DNA from: Pseudomonas putida
GTDB lineage: Bacteria; Pseudomonadota; Gammaproteobacteria; Pseudomonadales; Pseudomonadaceae
Direction of reading: 5' to 3'
Length of the DNA: 64,000 nucleotides
Assembly: GCF_030159595.1 (NCBI RefSeq)
Contig: NZ_BSKJ01000006.1
Span: forward strand, 307,086-371,085
Each line of letters begins with the position of its first letter. The stretch's first letter is position 1. This document shows, piece after piece, positions 16,589 through 25,635 of the stretch. The notes under the pieces were generated by a model. The model saw nothing but the letters and a program-made list of their open reading frames with translations, was not told the origin of the DNA and made no database searches. The position numbers and the translations under genes are program-made.

Positions 16589-18031
16589 ATGACCCCACAC
16601 CTGATGAAACTGCTGGGCCTGTCCGCCGCCCTTCTGGCGATCAGCCAAGGCGTGCGCGCCGACGACGTGAAGGCCCCCACCTTCAGCGCCGAGCCGTGCT
16701 GCCAGCTGTGCCCTGAAGCGCACGACGCCAGCCGCTACACCACCCGTTACCAGCAGAACTTCACCACGCTGGTGCAAGCCAAGGGTGACTGGCTGTTCCG
16801 TACCCGCGAAGACTTGCGCACCGAGTTCAACACCACCCCGGCCGGCTACAAACGCTTGCAACAGGTACACGATGCGTTCAAGAAGCGCGGCGTGGAACTG
16901 GTGGTGGTGTACCAGCCGACGCGTGGCCTGGTGAACCGCAACATGCTCAACCCGGCCGAGAAAGCCGCCTTCGATTACCAGAAGGCGCTGGGCAACTACC
17001 AGGCCATGCTCAAGCGCTTCGCCAGCATGGGCTACAACGTGCCCGACCTGTCTCCGCTGACCAACGAGCAGTTGGCGGCCGCCGACCAGGGCAAGGATTT
17101 CTACTTCCGCGGCGACCAGCACTGGACGCCCTACGGCGCCGAACGCGCCGCCAGGATCGTGGCCGACACCGTGCACCACATGCCGGCGTTCGAAGGCATT
17201 CCGCGCAAGGAATTCGAAACCCAGAAATCCGGGCGCATGGGCAAGACCGGCACCCTGCACAACGTCGCCGGCCAGCTCTGCGGCACCAGTTATGCGGTGC
17301 AGTACATGGACCAGTTCGCCACCGAGCCGAAAGACTCCAGCGGCGGTGGCGACGACCTGTTCGGTGACGGTGGCAACGCGCAGATCACCCTGGTGGGCAC
17401 CAGCCACAGTGGCAAGAACTACAACTTCTCGGGCTTTCTCGAACAGTACATCGGCGCCGACGTGCTCAACGTCGCCTTCCCCGGTGGTGGCCTGGAAGGC
17501 TCGATGATCCAGTACCTGGGCAGCGAGGAATTCCAGAAGAACCCGCCGAAGATCCTCATCTGGGAATTCTCCCCGCTGTACCGCCTGGACCAGGAAACCA
17601 TCTGGCGGCAAATCCTTGGCCTGCTCGACGACGGCTGCGACGACCGCCCGGCGCTGATGAGCGCCAGCACCACCCTCAAACCCGGCAAGAACGAACTGAT
17701 GGTCAACGGCAAGGGCGGCGTGATCAAAGACCTGATCAACCGCAACCTGCAGATGGACGTGAAGTTCGAAGACCCGTCGGTGAAGGTGTTGCAGGCCACC
17801 CTCTGGTACCTCAACGGTCGCCACGAAGACATCAAGCTGGAAAAACCGGAAACCTCCGACACCGACGGCCGCTTTGTCTTCCAGATGCGTGAAGACGAGG
17901 ACTGGGCCAGCCAGAGCCTGCTGGCCTTCGAGGTGCAGGGACCGGAAAGCGGCACCCAGAAAGTCGAAGCCAAGCTCTGCAAACGCAACAACTTCGCCGT
18001 GCCTGCGCAAACCGCGCAGGCCGGCCAGTGA
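16589..18031 (+). CDS. algX: Alginate O-acetyltransferase AlgX
   Basis: AlgX places acetyl groups on the polymer in the periplasm and binds it with a C-terminal carbohydrate-binding module. The 480-residue protein has a signal peptide, then an SGNH-type acetyltransferase domain. By position, the triad is Asp176 and His178 in GDQHWTPYG and Ser272 in GTSHSG, matching D174/H176/S269 of the P. aeruginosa protein. Two nearby cysteines (EPCCQLC, residues about 35-40) suggest a disulfide. algX starts 13 bp after algG; its stop leads straight into the algL ribosome site. Confidence 0.96.
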   Translation: MTPHLMKLLGLSAALLAISQGVRADDVKAPTFSAEPCCQLCPEAHDASRYTTRYQQNFTTLVQAKGDWLFRTREDLRTEFNTTPAGYKRLQQVHDAFKKRGVELVVVYQPTRGLVNRNMLNPAEKAAFDYQKALGNYQAMLKRFASMGYNVPDLSPLTNEQLAAADQGKDFYFRGDQHWTPYGAERAARIVADTVHHMPAFEGIPRKEFETQKSGRMGKTGTLHNVAGQLCGTSYAVQYMDQFATEPKDSSGGGDDLFGDGGNAQITLVGTSHSGKNYNFSGFLEQYIGADVLNVAFPGGGLEGSMIQYLGSEEFQKNPPKILIWEFSPLYRLDQETIWRQILGLLDDGCDDRPALMSASTTLKPGKNELMVNGKGGVIKDLINRNLQMDVKFEDPSVKVLQATLWYLNGRHEDIKLEKPETSDTDGRFVFQMREDEDWASQSLLAFEVQGPESGTQKVEAKLCKRNNFAVPAQTAQAGQ

Positions 18032-18039
18032 GGCGCCCC

Positions 18040-19143
18040 ATGACCACGTTGAAGCGAATCTACAGCCCCGCCCTGCTCGCGCTGGCCCTGTTTGGCGGTG
18101 CCGCGCAGGCTGCGTTGGTACCGCCCCAGGGTTACTACGAGGGCATCGAAAAACTCAAGACCGGTGACGGTAACTTCCGCTGCGAAGCGGCACCCAAGCC
18201 GTACACCGGTGCGCTGCAATTTCGCAGCAAGTACGAAGGGTCGGACAAGGCGCGGGCGACGCTGAACGTAGCCTCGGAAAAGGCCTTCCGCACGTCCACT
18301 GCAGACATCACCACCCTTGAGAAAGGCGTGAGCAAGATGGTTGGCCAGTATATGCGTGACGGCCGCCCGGCACAGCTCGAATGCACCCTGGCCTGGCTGG
18401 GTACCTGGGCGCGTGCCGATGCGCTGATGTCCACCGACTACAACCACACCGGCAAGTCGATGCGTAAATGGGCGCTGGGGAGCATGAGCGGCTCGTGGTT
18501 GCGCCTGAAGTTCTCCAACTCGCAGCCGCTGGCCGCGCACCAGGCCGAGGCCGAACTGATCGAAAAATGGTTCGCCCGTCTGGCCGAGCAAACCGTGCGC
18601 GACTGGAGCGACCTGCCGCTGGAGAAGATCAACAACCACAGCTACTGGGCGGCCTGGGCCGTGATGGCCAGCGCTGTGGCCACCGACCGCCGCGACCTGT
18701 TCGACTGGGCCGTGAAGGAGTACCGCGTCGGTGCCAACCAGGTCGATGACCAAGGCTTCCTGCCCAACGAACTCAAGCGCAAGCAACGTGCCTTGGCTTA
18801 TCACAACTACGCGTTGCCACCGCTGGCGATGATTGCCAGCTTCGCCCAGGTCAATGGCGTGGACGTGCGCGGCGAGAACAACAACGCCCTGCAGCGCCTG
18901 GCGCAGCGGGTGCTGAGCGGATCGAAGGATCCGAGTGCGTTCAAGACGCGCAATGGCGACAAGCAGGACATGAAAGACCTGAAGATCGACAGCAAGTACG
19001 CCTGGATGGAGCCCTATTGCAGCCTGTACGCGTGCAGTGGCGACACCCTGCAACGCAAGCGCGGCATGCAGCCGTTCAACAGCTTCCGGCTGGGCGGCGA
19101 CCTGACCCGGGTCTACGACCCGAGCGCAGAACTCAAGAAATAA
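18040..19143 (+). CDS. algL: Periplasmic alginate lyase AlgL
   Basis: AlgL is a family PL5 lyase that cleaves polymannuronate by beta-elimination and clears alginate that strays into the periplasm. The 367-residue product has a signal peptide (LLALALFGGAAQAA), an alpha/alpha-barrel, and the catalytic KINNHSYWAAWAV motif with His200 and a Tyr at 254 (LAYHNYA), equivalent to His202 and Tyr256 in P. aeruginosa. The ATG at 18040 is chosen because TGAGGC lies 5 bases upstream and the result equals the family length; an in-frame GTG-type start at 18028 would overlap algX. Confidence 0.96.
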   Translation: MTTLKRIYSPALLALALFGGAAQAALVPPQGYYEGIEKLKTGDGNFRCEAAPKPYTGALQFRSKYEGSDKARATLNVASEKAFRTSTADITTLEKGVSKMVGQYMRDGRPAQLECTLAWLGTWARADALMSTDYNHTGKSMRKWALGSMSGSWLRLKFSNSQPLAAHQAEAELIEKWFARLAEQTVRDWSDLPLEKINNHSYWAAWAVMASAVATDRRDLFDWAVKEYRVGANQVDDQGFLPNELKRKQRALAYHNYALPPLAMIASFAQVNGVDVRGENNNALQRLAQRVLSGSKDPSAFKTRNGDKQDMKDLKIDSKYAWMEPYCSLYACSGDTLQRKRGMQPFNSFRLGGDLTRVYDPSAELKK

Positions 19144-19151
19144 CACGATCC

Positions 19152-19246
19152 CCTGTGGGAGCGGGTTCACCCGCGAAAGGGCCAGGCCTGCTATCTGCGG
19201 TACCTGTGCCGGCCTCTTCACGGATAAACCCTCTCCCACAGGAGGA
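19152..19246. repeat. REP pair inside the alginate operon, between algL and algI
   Basis: A forward unit (CCTGTGGGAGCGGGTTCACC, continuing CGCGAAAGGGCC, about 19152-19186) is followed by a diverged opposite unit (CGGCCTCTTCACGGATAAAC, continuing to CTCCCACAGG, about 19211-19242). Together they can form a long imperfect hairpin in the operon mRNA. The algL-algI gap (185 bp) is by far the widest within the operon. Confidence 0.8.
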
Positions 19247-19328
19247 CTAGGTATCTCCCACCTTTTGTGTGTGGGGGGTTTGGGGGGCGCTTTGCCCTGG
19301 ATGCTGTGAACAAATTAGGAGAACCGGG

Positions 19329-20786
19329 ATGGTCTTCTCGTCCAACGTGTTCCTGTTCCTGTTCTTGCCGATCTTCCTCGGCCTGTACTACTTGAGCGGG
19401 CAACGCTATCGCAACCTGCTGCTGCTGGTCGCCAGCTACATCTTCTACGCCTGGTGGCGGGTGGACTTCCTGGCCCTGTTCGCCGGGGTCACGCTGTGGA
19501 ACTACTGGATCGGCCTTAAAGTCGGTGCCGCCGGCGTGCGCACCAAGCCGGCCCAGCGCTGGCTGCTGCTGGGCGTGGGCGTCGACCTGGCGATTCTTGG
19601 CTATTTCAAGTACGCCAACTTCGGCGTCGACAGCCTCAACGCGATCATCAGCTCGTTCGGCCTGGAGCCGTTCATCCTTACCCATGTGCTGCTGCCGATC
19701 GGTATCTCGTTCTACATCTTCGAGTCGATCAGCTACATCATCGACGTGTACCGCGGCGACACCCCGGCCACCCGCAACCTCATCGACTTCGCAGCGTTCG
19801 TGGCGATCTTCCCGCACCTGATCGCCGGCCCCGTGTTGCGCTTCAAGGACCTGGTCGACCAGTTCAACAACCGCACCCACACCCTGGACAAGTTCTCCGA
19901 AGGCTGCACCCGCTTCATGCAGGGCTTCATCAAGAAAGTGTTCATTGCCGACACCCTGGCGGTGGTGGCCGACCACTGCTTCGCCCTGCAGAACCCGACC
20001 ACGGGCGACGCCTGGCTGGGCGCGTTGGCCTACACCGCGCAGCTGTACTTCGATTTTTCCGGCTATAGCGACATGGCCATCGGCCTGGGCCTGATGATGG
20101 GCTTCCGCTTCATGGAGAACTTCAAGCAGCCCTACATCAGCCAGTCGATCACCGAGTTCTGGCGCCGCTGGCACATCAGCCTGTCGACCTGGCTGCGCGA
20201 CTACCTGTACATCACCCTGGGCGGTAACCGCAAAGGCACCTTCAACACCTACCGCAACCTGTTCCTGACCATGCTGCTGGGCGGCCTGTGGCACGGCGCC
20301 AACTTCACCTACATCATCTGGGGCGCCTGGCACGGCATGTGGCTGGCCATCGAGCGCGCGCTGGGCATCGACACCAACCCGCAACGCTTCAATCCTGTGA
20401 AATGGGCCTTCACCTTCCTGCTGGTGGTGGTCGGCTGGGTGATCTTCCGCGCCGAGAACCTGCATGTGGCCGGCCGCATGTACGGCGCGATGTTCAGCTT
20501 TGGCGACTGGCAGTTGTCGGAACTCAACCGCGCCCAGCTGACCGGTCTGCAAGTAGCCACCCTGGTGATCGCCTACCTCACCCTGGCGTTCTTCGGCCTG
20601 CGCGATTTCTATCGCAATGCCAAGCCAGCGCCCAAGGCGACCCCGGTGCAAGTCAACGCGGATGGCTCGATCGGCCTGGACTGGACCCGGGTGATGACCC
20701 GCGCCCTGGTACTGCTGCTGTTCGTGGCCTCGATCCTCAAGCTTTCGGCGCAGAGCTACTCGCCGTTCCTGTACTTCCAGTTCTGA
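19329..20786 (+). CDS. algI: Alginate O-acetyltransferase membrane subunit AlgI (MBOAT)
   Basis: AlgI is a membrane-bound O-acyltransferase thought to pass acetyl groups from a cytoplasmic donor to the periplasmic AlgJ/AlgX. The 485-residue protein is almost wholly membrane-embedded, beginning MVFSSNVFLFLFLPIFLGLYY, and has the MBOAT landmarks WRRWHISLSTWLRDYLYITLGG and the catalytic His322 in GGLWHGANFTYIIWG. The ATG at 19329 follows AGGAGAACCGGG. The C terminus is shorter than in P. aeruginosa (520), which I take as normal for this species. It begins a second block (algI-J-F-A) set off from algL by a REP pair. Confidence 0.95.
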   Translation: MVFSSNVFLFLFLPIFLGLYYLSGQRYRNLLLLVASYIFYAWWRVDFLALFAGVTLWNYWIGLKVGAAGVRTKPAQRWLLLGVGVDLAILGYFKYANFGVDSLNAIISSFGLEPFILTHVLLPIGISFYIFESISYIIDVYRGDTPATRNLIDFAAFVAIFPHLIAGPVLRFKDLVDQFNNRTHTLDKFSEGCTRFMQGFIKKVFIADTLAVVADHCFALQNPTTGDAWLGALAYTAQLYFDFSGYSDMAIGLGLMMGFRFMENFKQPYISQSITEFWRRWHISLSTWLRDYLYITLGGNRKGTFNTYRNLFLTMLLGGLWHGANFTYIIWGAWHGMWLAIERALGIDTNPQRFNPVKWAFTFLLVVVGWVIFRAENLHVAGRMYGAMFSFGDWQLSELNRAQLTGLQVATLVIAYLTLAFFGLRDFYRNAKPAPKATPVQVNADGSIGLDWTRVMTRALVLLLFVASILKLSAQSYSPFLYFQF

Positions 20787-20796
20787 GGCCGATGAC

Positions 20797-21954
20797 ATGA
20801 ACCGTACTTTACGCATCACCTATTCACTGTCGTTCCTCGGCCTGCTGGTGGGCATGGGCGTGTGGTCCACGGGTGGCCTGCAAAGCTTCCAGCGCACCGA
20901 GCAGATGACCGTACTCAACGGCAAGCTGGCCAAGGCCGCCGAAACCCACTACGACGCCGAATTCCCGATCAAGCGCCTGGGCACCAACCTCTGGGCCGCG
21001 CTGGACTTCAAGCTGTTCAACGAAGGCCGCCCCGGTGTGGTGCTGGGCCGCGACCAGTGGCTGTTCAGCGACGAAGAGTTCAAACCCACGGCCGGTGCCG
21101 AGCAATTGATGCAGGAAAACCTGGCGCTGATCCGTGGCGTGCGCGACACCTTGCAACAGCACGGCAGCCAGCTGGTGCTGGCCATCGTGCCGGCCAAGGC
21201 GCGTATCTACTCGGAATACCTGGGCAAGGAGCAGCCGGCCAGCCTGCACGACGACCTGTACAACCAGTTCCACGCCCAGGTGCGCCAGGCCAACGTGTTC
21301 GCCCCGGACCTGCAAGCGGCCATGGAACAAGCCAAGGCCCGCGGCCAGGTGTTCCTGCGCACCGACACCCACTGGACGCCGATGGGCGCCGAAGTCGTAG
21401 CCCAGGCGCTGGCCGAGGCCGTGAGCCGGCAGAACCTGCTCAACGGTGACCCGCAAACCTTCGTCACCGAAGCCGGCAGCACTGCGCCCTACAAAGGCGA
21501 CCTGACCAACTTCCTGCCGCTCGACCCGCTGTTCAGCAACCTGCTGCCAACCCCGGACAACCTGCAACAACGCAGCACCCGCCCGGCCGAAGCCGCAGGC
21601 GAAAGCGACGACGCGCTGTTCGCCAACAACGAGATCCGGGTAGCACTGGTGGGCACCAGCTACAGCGCCAACCCGCACTGGAACTTCCTCGGTGCGCTGC
21701 AACAGGCCCTGCGTAGCGACGTGGCCAACTACGCCGAAGATGGCCACGGCCCATTGCTGCCAATGCTCAAGTACCTGCAAAGCGATGCCTTCAAAAACGC
21801 CGCACCGCAAGTGGTGGTGTGGGAATTCCCCGAACGTTATCTGCCCATGAAAAACGACCTCAGCAGCTTCGATCCGCAGTGGATCGCGCAGCTGAAAAAC
21901 GCCCGTAAATCCGATGAAAACCTGGCCTTGTCGTCCACCCGGACGAACCACTGA
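20797..21954 (+). CDS. algJ: Alginate O-acetylation protein AlgJ
   Basis: AlgJ is a periplasmic, membrane-anchored SGNH-fold acetylesterase/transferase acting between AlgI and AlgX. The 385-residue product has an N-terminal anchor helix (TYSLSFLGLLVGMGVW). The active-site residues fall at Asp190 and His192 (RTDTHWTPMG) and Ser288 (GTSYSANPHW), the same positions as in the P. aeruginosa protein. It resembles AlgX in its catalytic domain, including the D-x-H-W-T-P motif, but lacks the carbohydrate-binding module. It starts 10 bp after algI. Confidence 0.95.
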   Translation: MNRTLRITYSLSFLGLLVGMGVWSTGGLQSFQRTEQMTVLNGKLAKAAETHYDAEFPIKRLGTNLWAALDFKLFNEGRPGVVLGRDQWLFSDEEFKPTAGAEQLMQENLALIRGVRDTLQQHGSQLVLAIVPAKARIYSEYLGKEQPASLHDDLYNQFHAQVRQANVFAPDLQAAMEQAKARGQVFLRTDTHWTPMGAEVVAQALAEAVSRQNLLNGDPQTFVTEAGSTAPYKGDLTNFLPLDPLFSNLLPTPDNLQQRSTRPAEAAGESDDALFANNEIRVALVGTSYSANPHWNFLGALQQALRSDVANYAEDGHGPLLPMLKYLQSDAFKNAAPQVVVWEFPERYLPMKNDLSSFDPQWIAQLKNARKSDENLALSSTRTNH

Positions 21955-21974
21955 ACGATAGAGAGGAAATGCAC

Positions 21975-22622
21975 ATGACTACCAAGCCTTCGATTGCCAA
22001 AGCCCTCACCCTCGCGGCCGGCCTTTCCCTTGCCTCCCTGCAGGCCTTCGCCGGTGCCGACGCCGCACTGTATGGCCCAAGCGCGCCGAAAGGCTCGACC
22101 TTCGTGCGCCTGTACAACGCCGCCAGTGCACCGGCTGCCGCCAGTGTCGGCAACACCCAGATCAAACAGGTTGGCGCCCAGGCCAGCAGCGACTTCAGCT
22201 TCCTGCCGGGTGGCGATTACACCGCCCAGGTAGGCGGCAAGAGCGTGCCGGTGAAGCTGGCCTCGGACAAGTATTACACCCTGGTCAACAGCAGCAGCGG
22301 CAACCCGCAGCTGATCGAAGAACCACCGTTCAAGAACAAGCAGAAAGCCCTGGTGCGCGTACAGAACCTGAGCGACCAGCAGCTGACCCTGAAAACTGCC
22401 GACGGCAAGACCGAAGTGGTCAAACCAGTGGCTGCCAATGGCCGAGGCGAACGTGAAATCAACCCGGTCAAGGTCAACCTGGCGCTGTACCAAGGTGACA
22501 AGAAAGTCGGTGACGTGAAACCCGTCGCCCTGGAGCGCGGCGAGGCCGCGGTGCTGTATGTAACAGGTTCCGGCAACGCCTTGTCGCCGGTGTGGGTAAC
22601 TCGCCGCGTGGCTAGCAACTGA
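21975..22622 (+). CDS. algF: Alginate O-acetylation adaptor AlgF
   Basis: AlgF is a small periplasmic protein required for alginate O-acetylation; it has no enzyme motif and is thought to link AlgJ and AlgX. The 215-residue precursor has a signal peptide (LTLAAGLSLASLQAFAGA) followed by two Ig-like halves, the first opening FVRLYNAASAPAAASVG and the second KALVRVQNLSDQQLTLKTAD. The ATG at 21975 is preferred over 21969 because AGAGGA then lies about 7 bases away. It sits 20 bp after algJ. Confidence 0.93.
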   Translation: MTTKPSIAKALTLAAGLSLASLQAFAGADAALYGPSAPKGSTFVRLYNAASAPAAASVGNTQIKQVGAQASSDFSFLPGGDYTAQVGGKSVPVKLASDKYYTLVNSSSGNPQLIEEPPFKNKQKALVRVQNLSDQQLTLKTADGKTEVVKPVAANGRGEREINPVKVNLALYQGDKKVGDVKPVALERGEAAVLYVTGSGNALSPVWVTRRVASN

Positions 22623-22657
22623 TCCCCCTGCCTCTAAACGACTATTGGAGAAACATG

Positions 22658-24112
22658 ATGATCCCGGTAATTCTTTCTGGTGGTAGCGGTTCGCGTCTGT
22701 GGCCTCTGTCGCGCAAGCAGTTCCCCAAGCAGTTCCTGGCCCTGACCGGTGAACACACCCTGTTCCAGCAAACCATCGAGCGCTTGGCGTTCGAAGGCAT
22801 GGACACGCCAATCGTGGTCTGCAACAAGGACCACAAGTTCATCGTCCAGGAACAACTGGCTGCCCTGAAGCTGGAAACCCAAGGCATCCTGATGGAACCG
22901 TTCGGCCGTAACACCGCACCGGCCGTGGCCATGGCTGCCATGAAACTGGTCAACGAAGGCCGCGACGAGCTGATGCTGGTGCTGCCCGCCGACCACGTCA
23001 TCGATGACCAGAAGGCCCTGCAACGCGCCCTGGCGTTGGCCACCGTGGCCGCCGAGCGTGGCGAAATGGTGCTGTTCGGCGTGCCGGCGACCAAGCCGGA
23101 AACCGGCTACGGCTATATCCGCTCCAGCCAGGACGCCCTGCTGCCCGAAGGCGTGGCGCGGGTGGCGCAGTTCGTCGAGAAGCCCGACGAAAAACGCGCC
23201 GCCGAGTTCGTCCAGGCCGGTGGTTACTTCTGGAACAGCGGCATGTTCCTGTTCCGTGCCAGCCGCTTCCTCGAAGAGCTGAAAAAGCACGACGGCGACA
23301 TCTACGACACCTGCGTGCTGGCCTTGGAACGCAGCCAGGAAGACGGCGATGTGCTGAGCATCGACGAAGCCACCTTCGCCTGCTGCCCGGACAACTCCAT
23401 CGACTATGCGGTGATGGAGAAAACCCAGCGCGCCTGCGTGGTGCCGATGTCGGCCGGCTGGAGCGACGTGGGCTGCTGGTCGTCGCTGTGGGAAGTGCAC
23501 GAGAAGGACGACAACGGCAACGTCACCAAGGGCGACGTGGTGGTGCAGGACAGCCGCAACTGCATGATCCATGGCAACGGCAAGCTGGTGTCGGTGATCG
23601 GCCTGGAAAACATCGTGGTGGTCGAGACCAAGGACGCCATGATGATTGCCCACAAGGACAAGGTCCAGGGCGTGAAGCAGATGGTCAAGACCCTGGACGA
23701 GCAGGGCCGCACGGAAACCCAGAACCACCTGGAAGTGTATCGCCCGTGGGGCTCGTACGACTCGGTGGACATGGGCGGCCGTTTCCAGGTCAAGCACATC
23801 ACCGTCAAGCCGGGCGCCAGCCTGTCGCTGCAGATGCACCACCACCGTGCCGAGCACTGGATCGTGGTATCGGGCACTGCCGAGGTGACGTGTGACGAGA
23901 ACGTGTTCCTGCTGACCGAGAACCAGTCGACATACATCCCGATCGCCTCGATCCACCGCCTGCGCAACCCGGGCAAGATCCCGCTGGAGATCATCGAGGT
24001 GCAGTCCGGGAGTTACCTGGGCGAGGATGACATCGAGCGCTTCGAGGATGTGTATGGGCGAACCTCTACACCCGTCGAGCGTGGGGTTTCGGTGAAGACC
24101 ATCGCGCAATAA
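22658..24112 (+). CDS. algA: Bifunctional mannose-6-phosphate isomerase / GDP-mannose pyrophosphorylase AlgA
   Basis: AlgA supplies the first and third steps of precursor synthesis: fructose-6-phosphate to mannose-6-phosphate, and mannose-1-phosphate plus GTP to GDP-mannose. The 484-residue protein has an N-terminal nucleotidyltransferase domain (SGGSGSRLWPLSRKQFPKQ, FVEKP, and NSIDYAVMEKT) and a C-terminal cupin isomerase domain with the metal-binding QMHHHRAEHW segment. Two adjacent ATGs exist; the second (22658) is 7 bases from GGAG and matches the P. aeruginosa N terminus. It is the last gene of the operon. AlgC is not encoded here. Confidence 0.97.
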   Translation: MIPVILSGGSGSRLWPLSRKQFPKQFLALTGEHTLFQQTIERLAFEGMDTPIVVCNKDHKFIVQEQLAALKLETQGILMEPFGRNTAPAVAMAAMKLVNEGRDELMLVLPADHVIDDQKALQRALALATVAAERGEMVLFGVPATKPETGYGYIRSSQDALLPEGVARVAQFVEKPDEKRAAEFVQAGGYFWNSGMFLFRASRFLEELKKHDGDIYDTCVLALERSQEDGDVLSIDEATFACCPDNSIDYAVMEKTQRACVVPMSAGWSDVGCWSSLWEVHEKDDNGNVTKGDVVVQDSRNCMIHGNGKLVSVIGLENIVVVETKDAMMIAHKDKVQGVKQMVKTLDEQGRTETQNHLEVYRPWGSYDSVDMGGRFQVKHITVKPGASLSLQMHHHRAEHWIVVSGTAEVTCDENVFLLTENQSTYIPIASIHRLRNPGKIPLEIIEVQSGSYLGEDDIERFEDVYGRTSTPVERGVSVKTIAQ

Positions 24113-24122
24113 ACAGCATCCT

Positions 24123-24148
24123 GGGGCCGTAATACGGCCCCTTCTTTT
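24123..24148 (+). terminator. Rho-independent terminator of the alginate operon
   Basis: GGGGCCGT and ACGGCCCC form a perfect 8-bp stem with loop AAT, followed by TTCTTTT, starting 10 bases after the algA stop. This is a strong and standard terminator. Confidence 0.92.
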
Positions 24149-24211
24149 GAGACATCCCCGATTTGGCGCTACGATGGTCAGACCCCGCGCAACCAAGGTC
24201 TGCCCGCTCCC

Positions 24212-24676
24212 ATGATCATCGGTGCCTTCCTCATCCTCACCTGGCTGGTGCTGCTGTTGCGGTACCCTGCGAAGGCGCTACCGATATCACTGGCCGCCGT
24301 TTGTGGCCTGGGCCTGGTTGCGCTGTTCGTCGCCTGGCAAGACAACCGCGAAACCTCGCAACTGGCCCGCCTGGACCTGCGCCTTGCCTATGCCCCCGAA
24401 CAATGCCCTGCCGACCGTGCGTTGCAGGTGCGCATGAAAAACGGCAACAAGGTGCCGCTGACCGAACTGCGCTGGCGGGTGGCGGCGTATGCGCCGGGCG
24501 ACACCGTGAACCTGGCCGAAAGCACCTACAACGCCCCGCGCTATCGGGGGCCGGGTGATTTGCAGCCGGGGGCTGAGTGGAAAGACTGCTTGCCGTTGCC
24601 GCCGCTGCGGTCGGGGTATCGGCCGCAAACGCTGGAATTCCGTGCCGAACACCTGCAAGGTACCTTCGCCAATTAA
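24212..24676 (+). CDS. Small membrane protein of unknown function
   Basis: I do not recognise this 154-residue product. It opens with two hydrophobic helices (residues about 2-20, IIGAFLILTWLVLLL, and 25-43, ISLAAVCGLGLVALFVAW) followed by a soluble domain of about 105 residues with two Cys (PEQCPADRA and WKDCLPLPPL) set so they could form a disulfide, implying a periplasmic location. Phrases such as VRMKNGNKVPLTELRWRVAAY suggest a small beta-sandwich. It lies after the alginate terminator and 15 bp before an SDR gene, with which it may be co-transcribed. Some databases call similar proteins multidrug transporter; nothing in the sequence supports transport. Confidence 0.75.
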   Translation: MIIGAFLILTWLVLLLRYPAKALPISLAAVCGLGLVALFVAWQDNRETSQLARLDLRLAYAPEQCPADRALQVRMKNGNKVPLTELRWRVAAYAPGDTVNLAESTYNAPRYRGPGDLQPGAEWKDCLPLPPLRSGYRPQTLEFRAEHLQGTFAN

Positions 24677-24691
24677 TCAAAGGCCTCCCCC

Positions 24692-25504
24692 ATGCCCACC
24701 GTTCTGATCACCGGTTGTTCCAGCGGCATCGGCCGCGCACTGGCCGACGCCTTCCGCGATGCCGGCCACCACGTCTGGGCTACTGCGCGCAAGGCAGAGG
24801 ATGTTGAAGTGTTAAGCGCCGCCGGTTTCACCGCGCGGCAGTTGGACGTGAATGACAGCGAGGCCCTGGCCCGCCTGGCCGAGGAGCTCGAAACCCTCGA
24901 CATCCTGATCAACAACGCCGGCTACGGCGCCATGGGCCCATTGCTCGACGGGGGCGTGGACGCCCTGCGTCAACAGTTCGAAACCAACGTGTTCGCCGTG
25001 GTGGGCGTGACCCGCGCGTTGTTCCCGCTGCTACGCCGCTCACGCGGCACGGTGGTGAACATCGGCAGTGTCTCGGGCGTACTGGTCACGCCATTCGCTG
25101 GCGCCTACTGCGCCTCGAAAGCCGCTGTACATGCCTTGAGCGACGCCTTGCGCCTGGAACTCGCACCGTTCGGTGTGCAGGTAATGGAAGTGCAACCGGG
25201 CGCTATTGCCACGCAGTTCGCCAACAATGCCCAGCGCCAGGCAGAGCAGGTACTGGCGGCGGATTCGGCGTGGTGGCCGTTGCGGGAGTATGTGCAGGCC
25301 CGGGCGCGGGCTTCTCAGGACAGACCGACTTCGGCGGCGGTGTTCGCCCAAGGGGTGTTGGCGGCGGTTGGGAAGTCGCCGGTGCCGACGGTGGTGCGGT
25401 TGGGGAACGGCAGCACGGTGCTGCCGTTGATGGCCCGATTGCTGCCGCGGCGGTTGCTGGATTGGGCATTGCGCAAGCGGTTTGGGCTGCTGCGACCACT
25501 GTGA
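24692..25504 (+). CDS. Short-chain dehydrogenase/reductase (classical SDR)
   Basis: This 270-residue oxidoreductase has the classical SDR pattern: TGCSSGIGRALADAF (cofactor binding, residues 7-21), NNAGYGAMGP, Ser near GSVSGV, and the catalytic YCASK (Tyr about 147, Lys about 151). The dipeptide region after the Gly motif and ATARKAED (basic residue at the end of beta-2) favour NADP(H). It is close to the group that includes retinol-dehydrogenase-like enzymes; the substrate is not predictable. It follows the unknown 154-residue gene closely. A REP unit and a hairpin with T-run follow it. Confidence 0.9.
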   Translation: MPTVLITGCSSGIGRALADAFRDAGHHVWATARKAEDVEVLSAAGFTARQLDVNDSEALARLAEELETLDILINNAGYGAMGPLLDGGVDALRQQFETNVFAVVGVTRALFPLLRRSRGTVVNIGSVSGVLVTPFAGAYCASKAAVHALSDALRLELAPFGVQVMEVQPGAIATQFANNAQRQAEQVLAADSAWWPLREYVQARARASQDRPTSAAVFAQGVLAAVGKSPVPTVVRLGNGSTVLPLMARLLPRRLLDWALRKRFGLLRPL

Positions 25505-25521
25505 GTTTTGGGCTTCCTGTA

Positions 25522-25556
25522 CCGGCCTCTTCGCGGGCAAGCCCGCTCCCACAGGG
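25522..25556. repeat. REP unit
   Basis: A canonical single P. putida-type REP: CCGGCCTCTTCGCGGGCAAG followed by CCCGCTCCCACAGGG. It lies between the convergent SDR and efflux genes. Confidence 0.85.
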
Positions 25557-25611
25557 ATCGTGTTATGCCGAGGTTAGCGCTGTACCTGTGGTAGCGACCT
25601 TGTGTCGCGAT

Positions 25612-25635
25612 GGGCCGCACAGCGGCCCCGCTTTT
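25612..25635 (+). terminator. Terminator after the SDR gene
   Basis: GGGCCGC pairs with GCGGCCC around ACA, followed by CGCTTTTT. On the other strand the short AAAAAGCG precedes the stem, so it could act in both directions for the convergent efflux operon, whose stop codon it touches. Confidence 0.7.

Noticed and set aside
19273..19287. G-quadruplex from GGGGGG-TTT-GGGGGG upstream of algI
   Set aside because: Only two long G-runs with one loop; intramolecular folding is possible in two-layer form but too weak to list as a feature. Kept only as part of the algL-algI finding.
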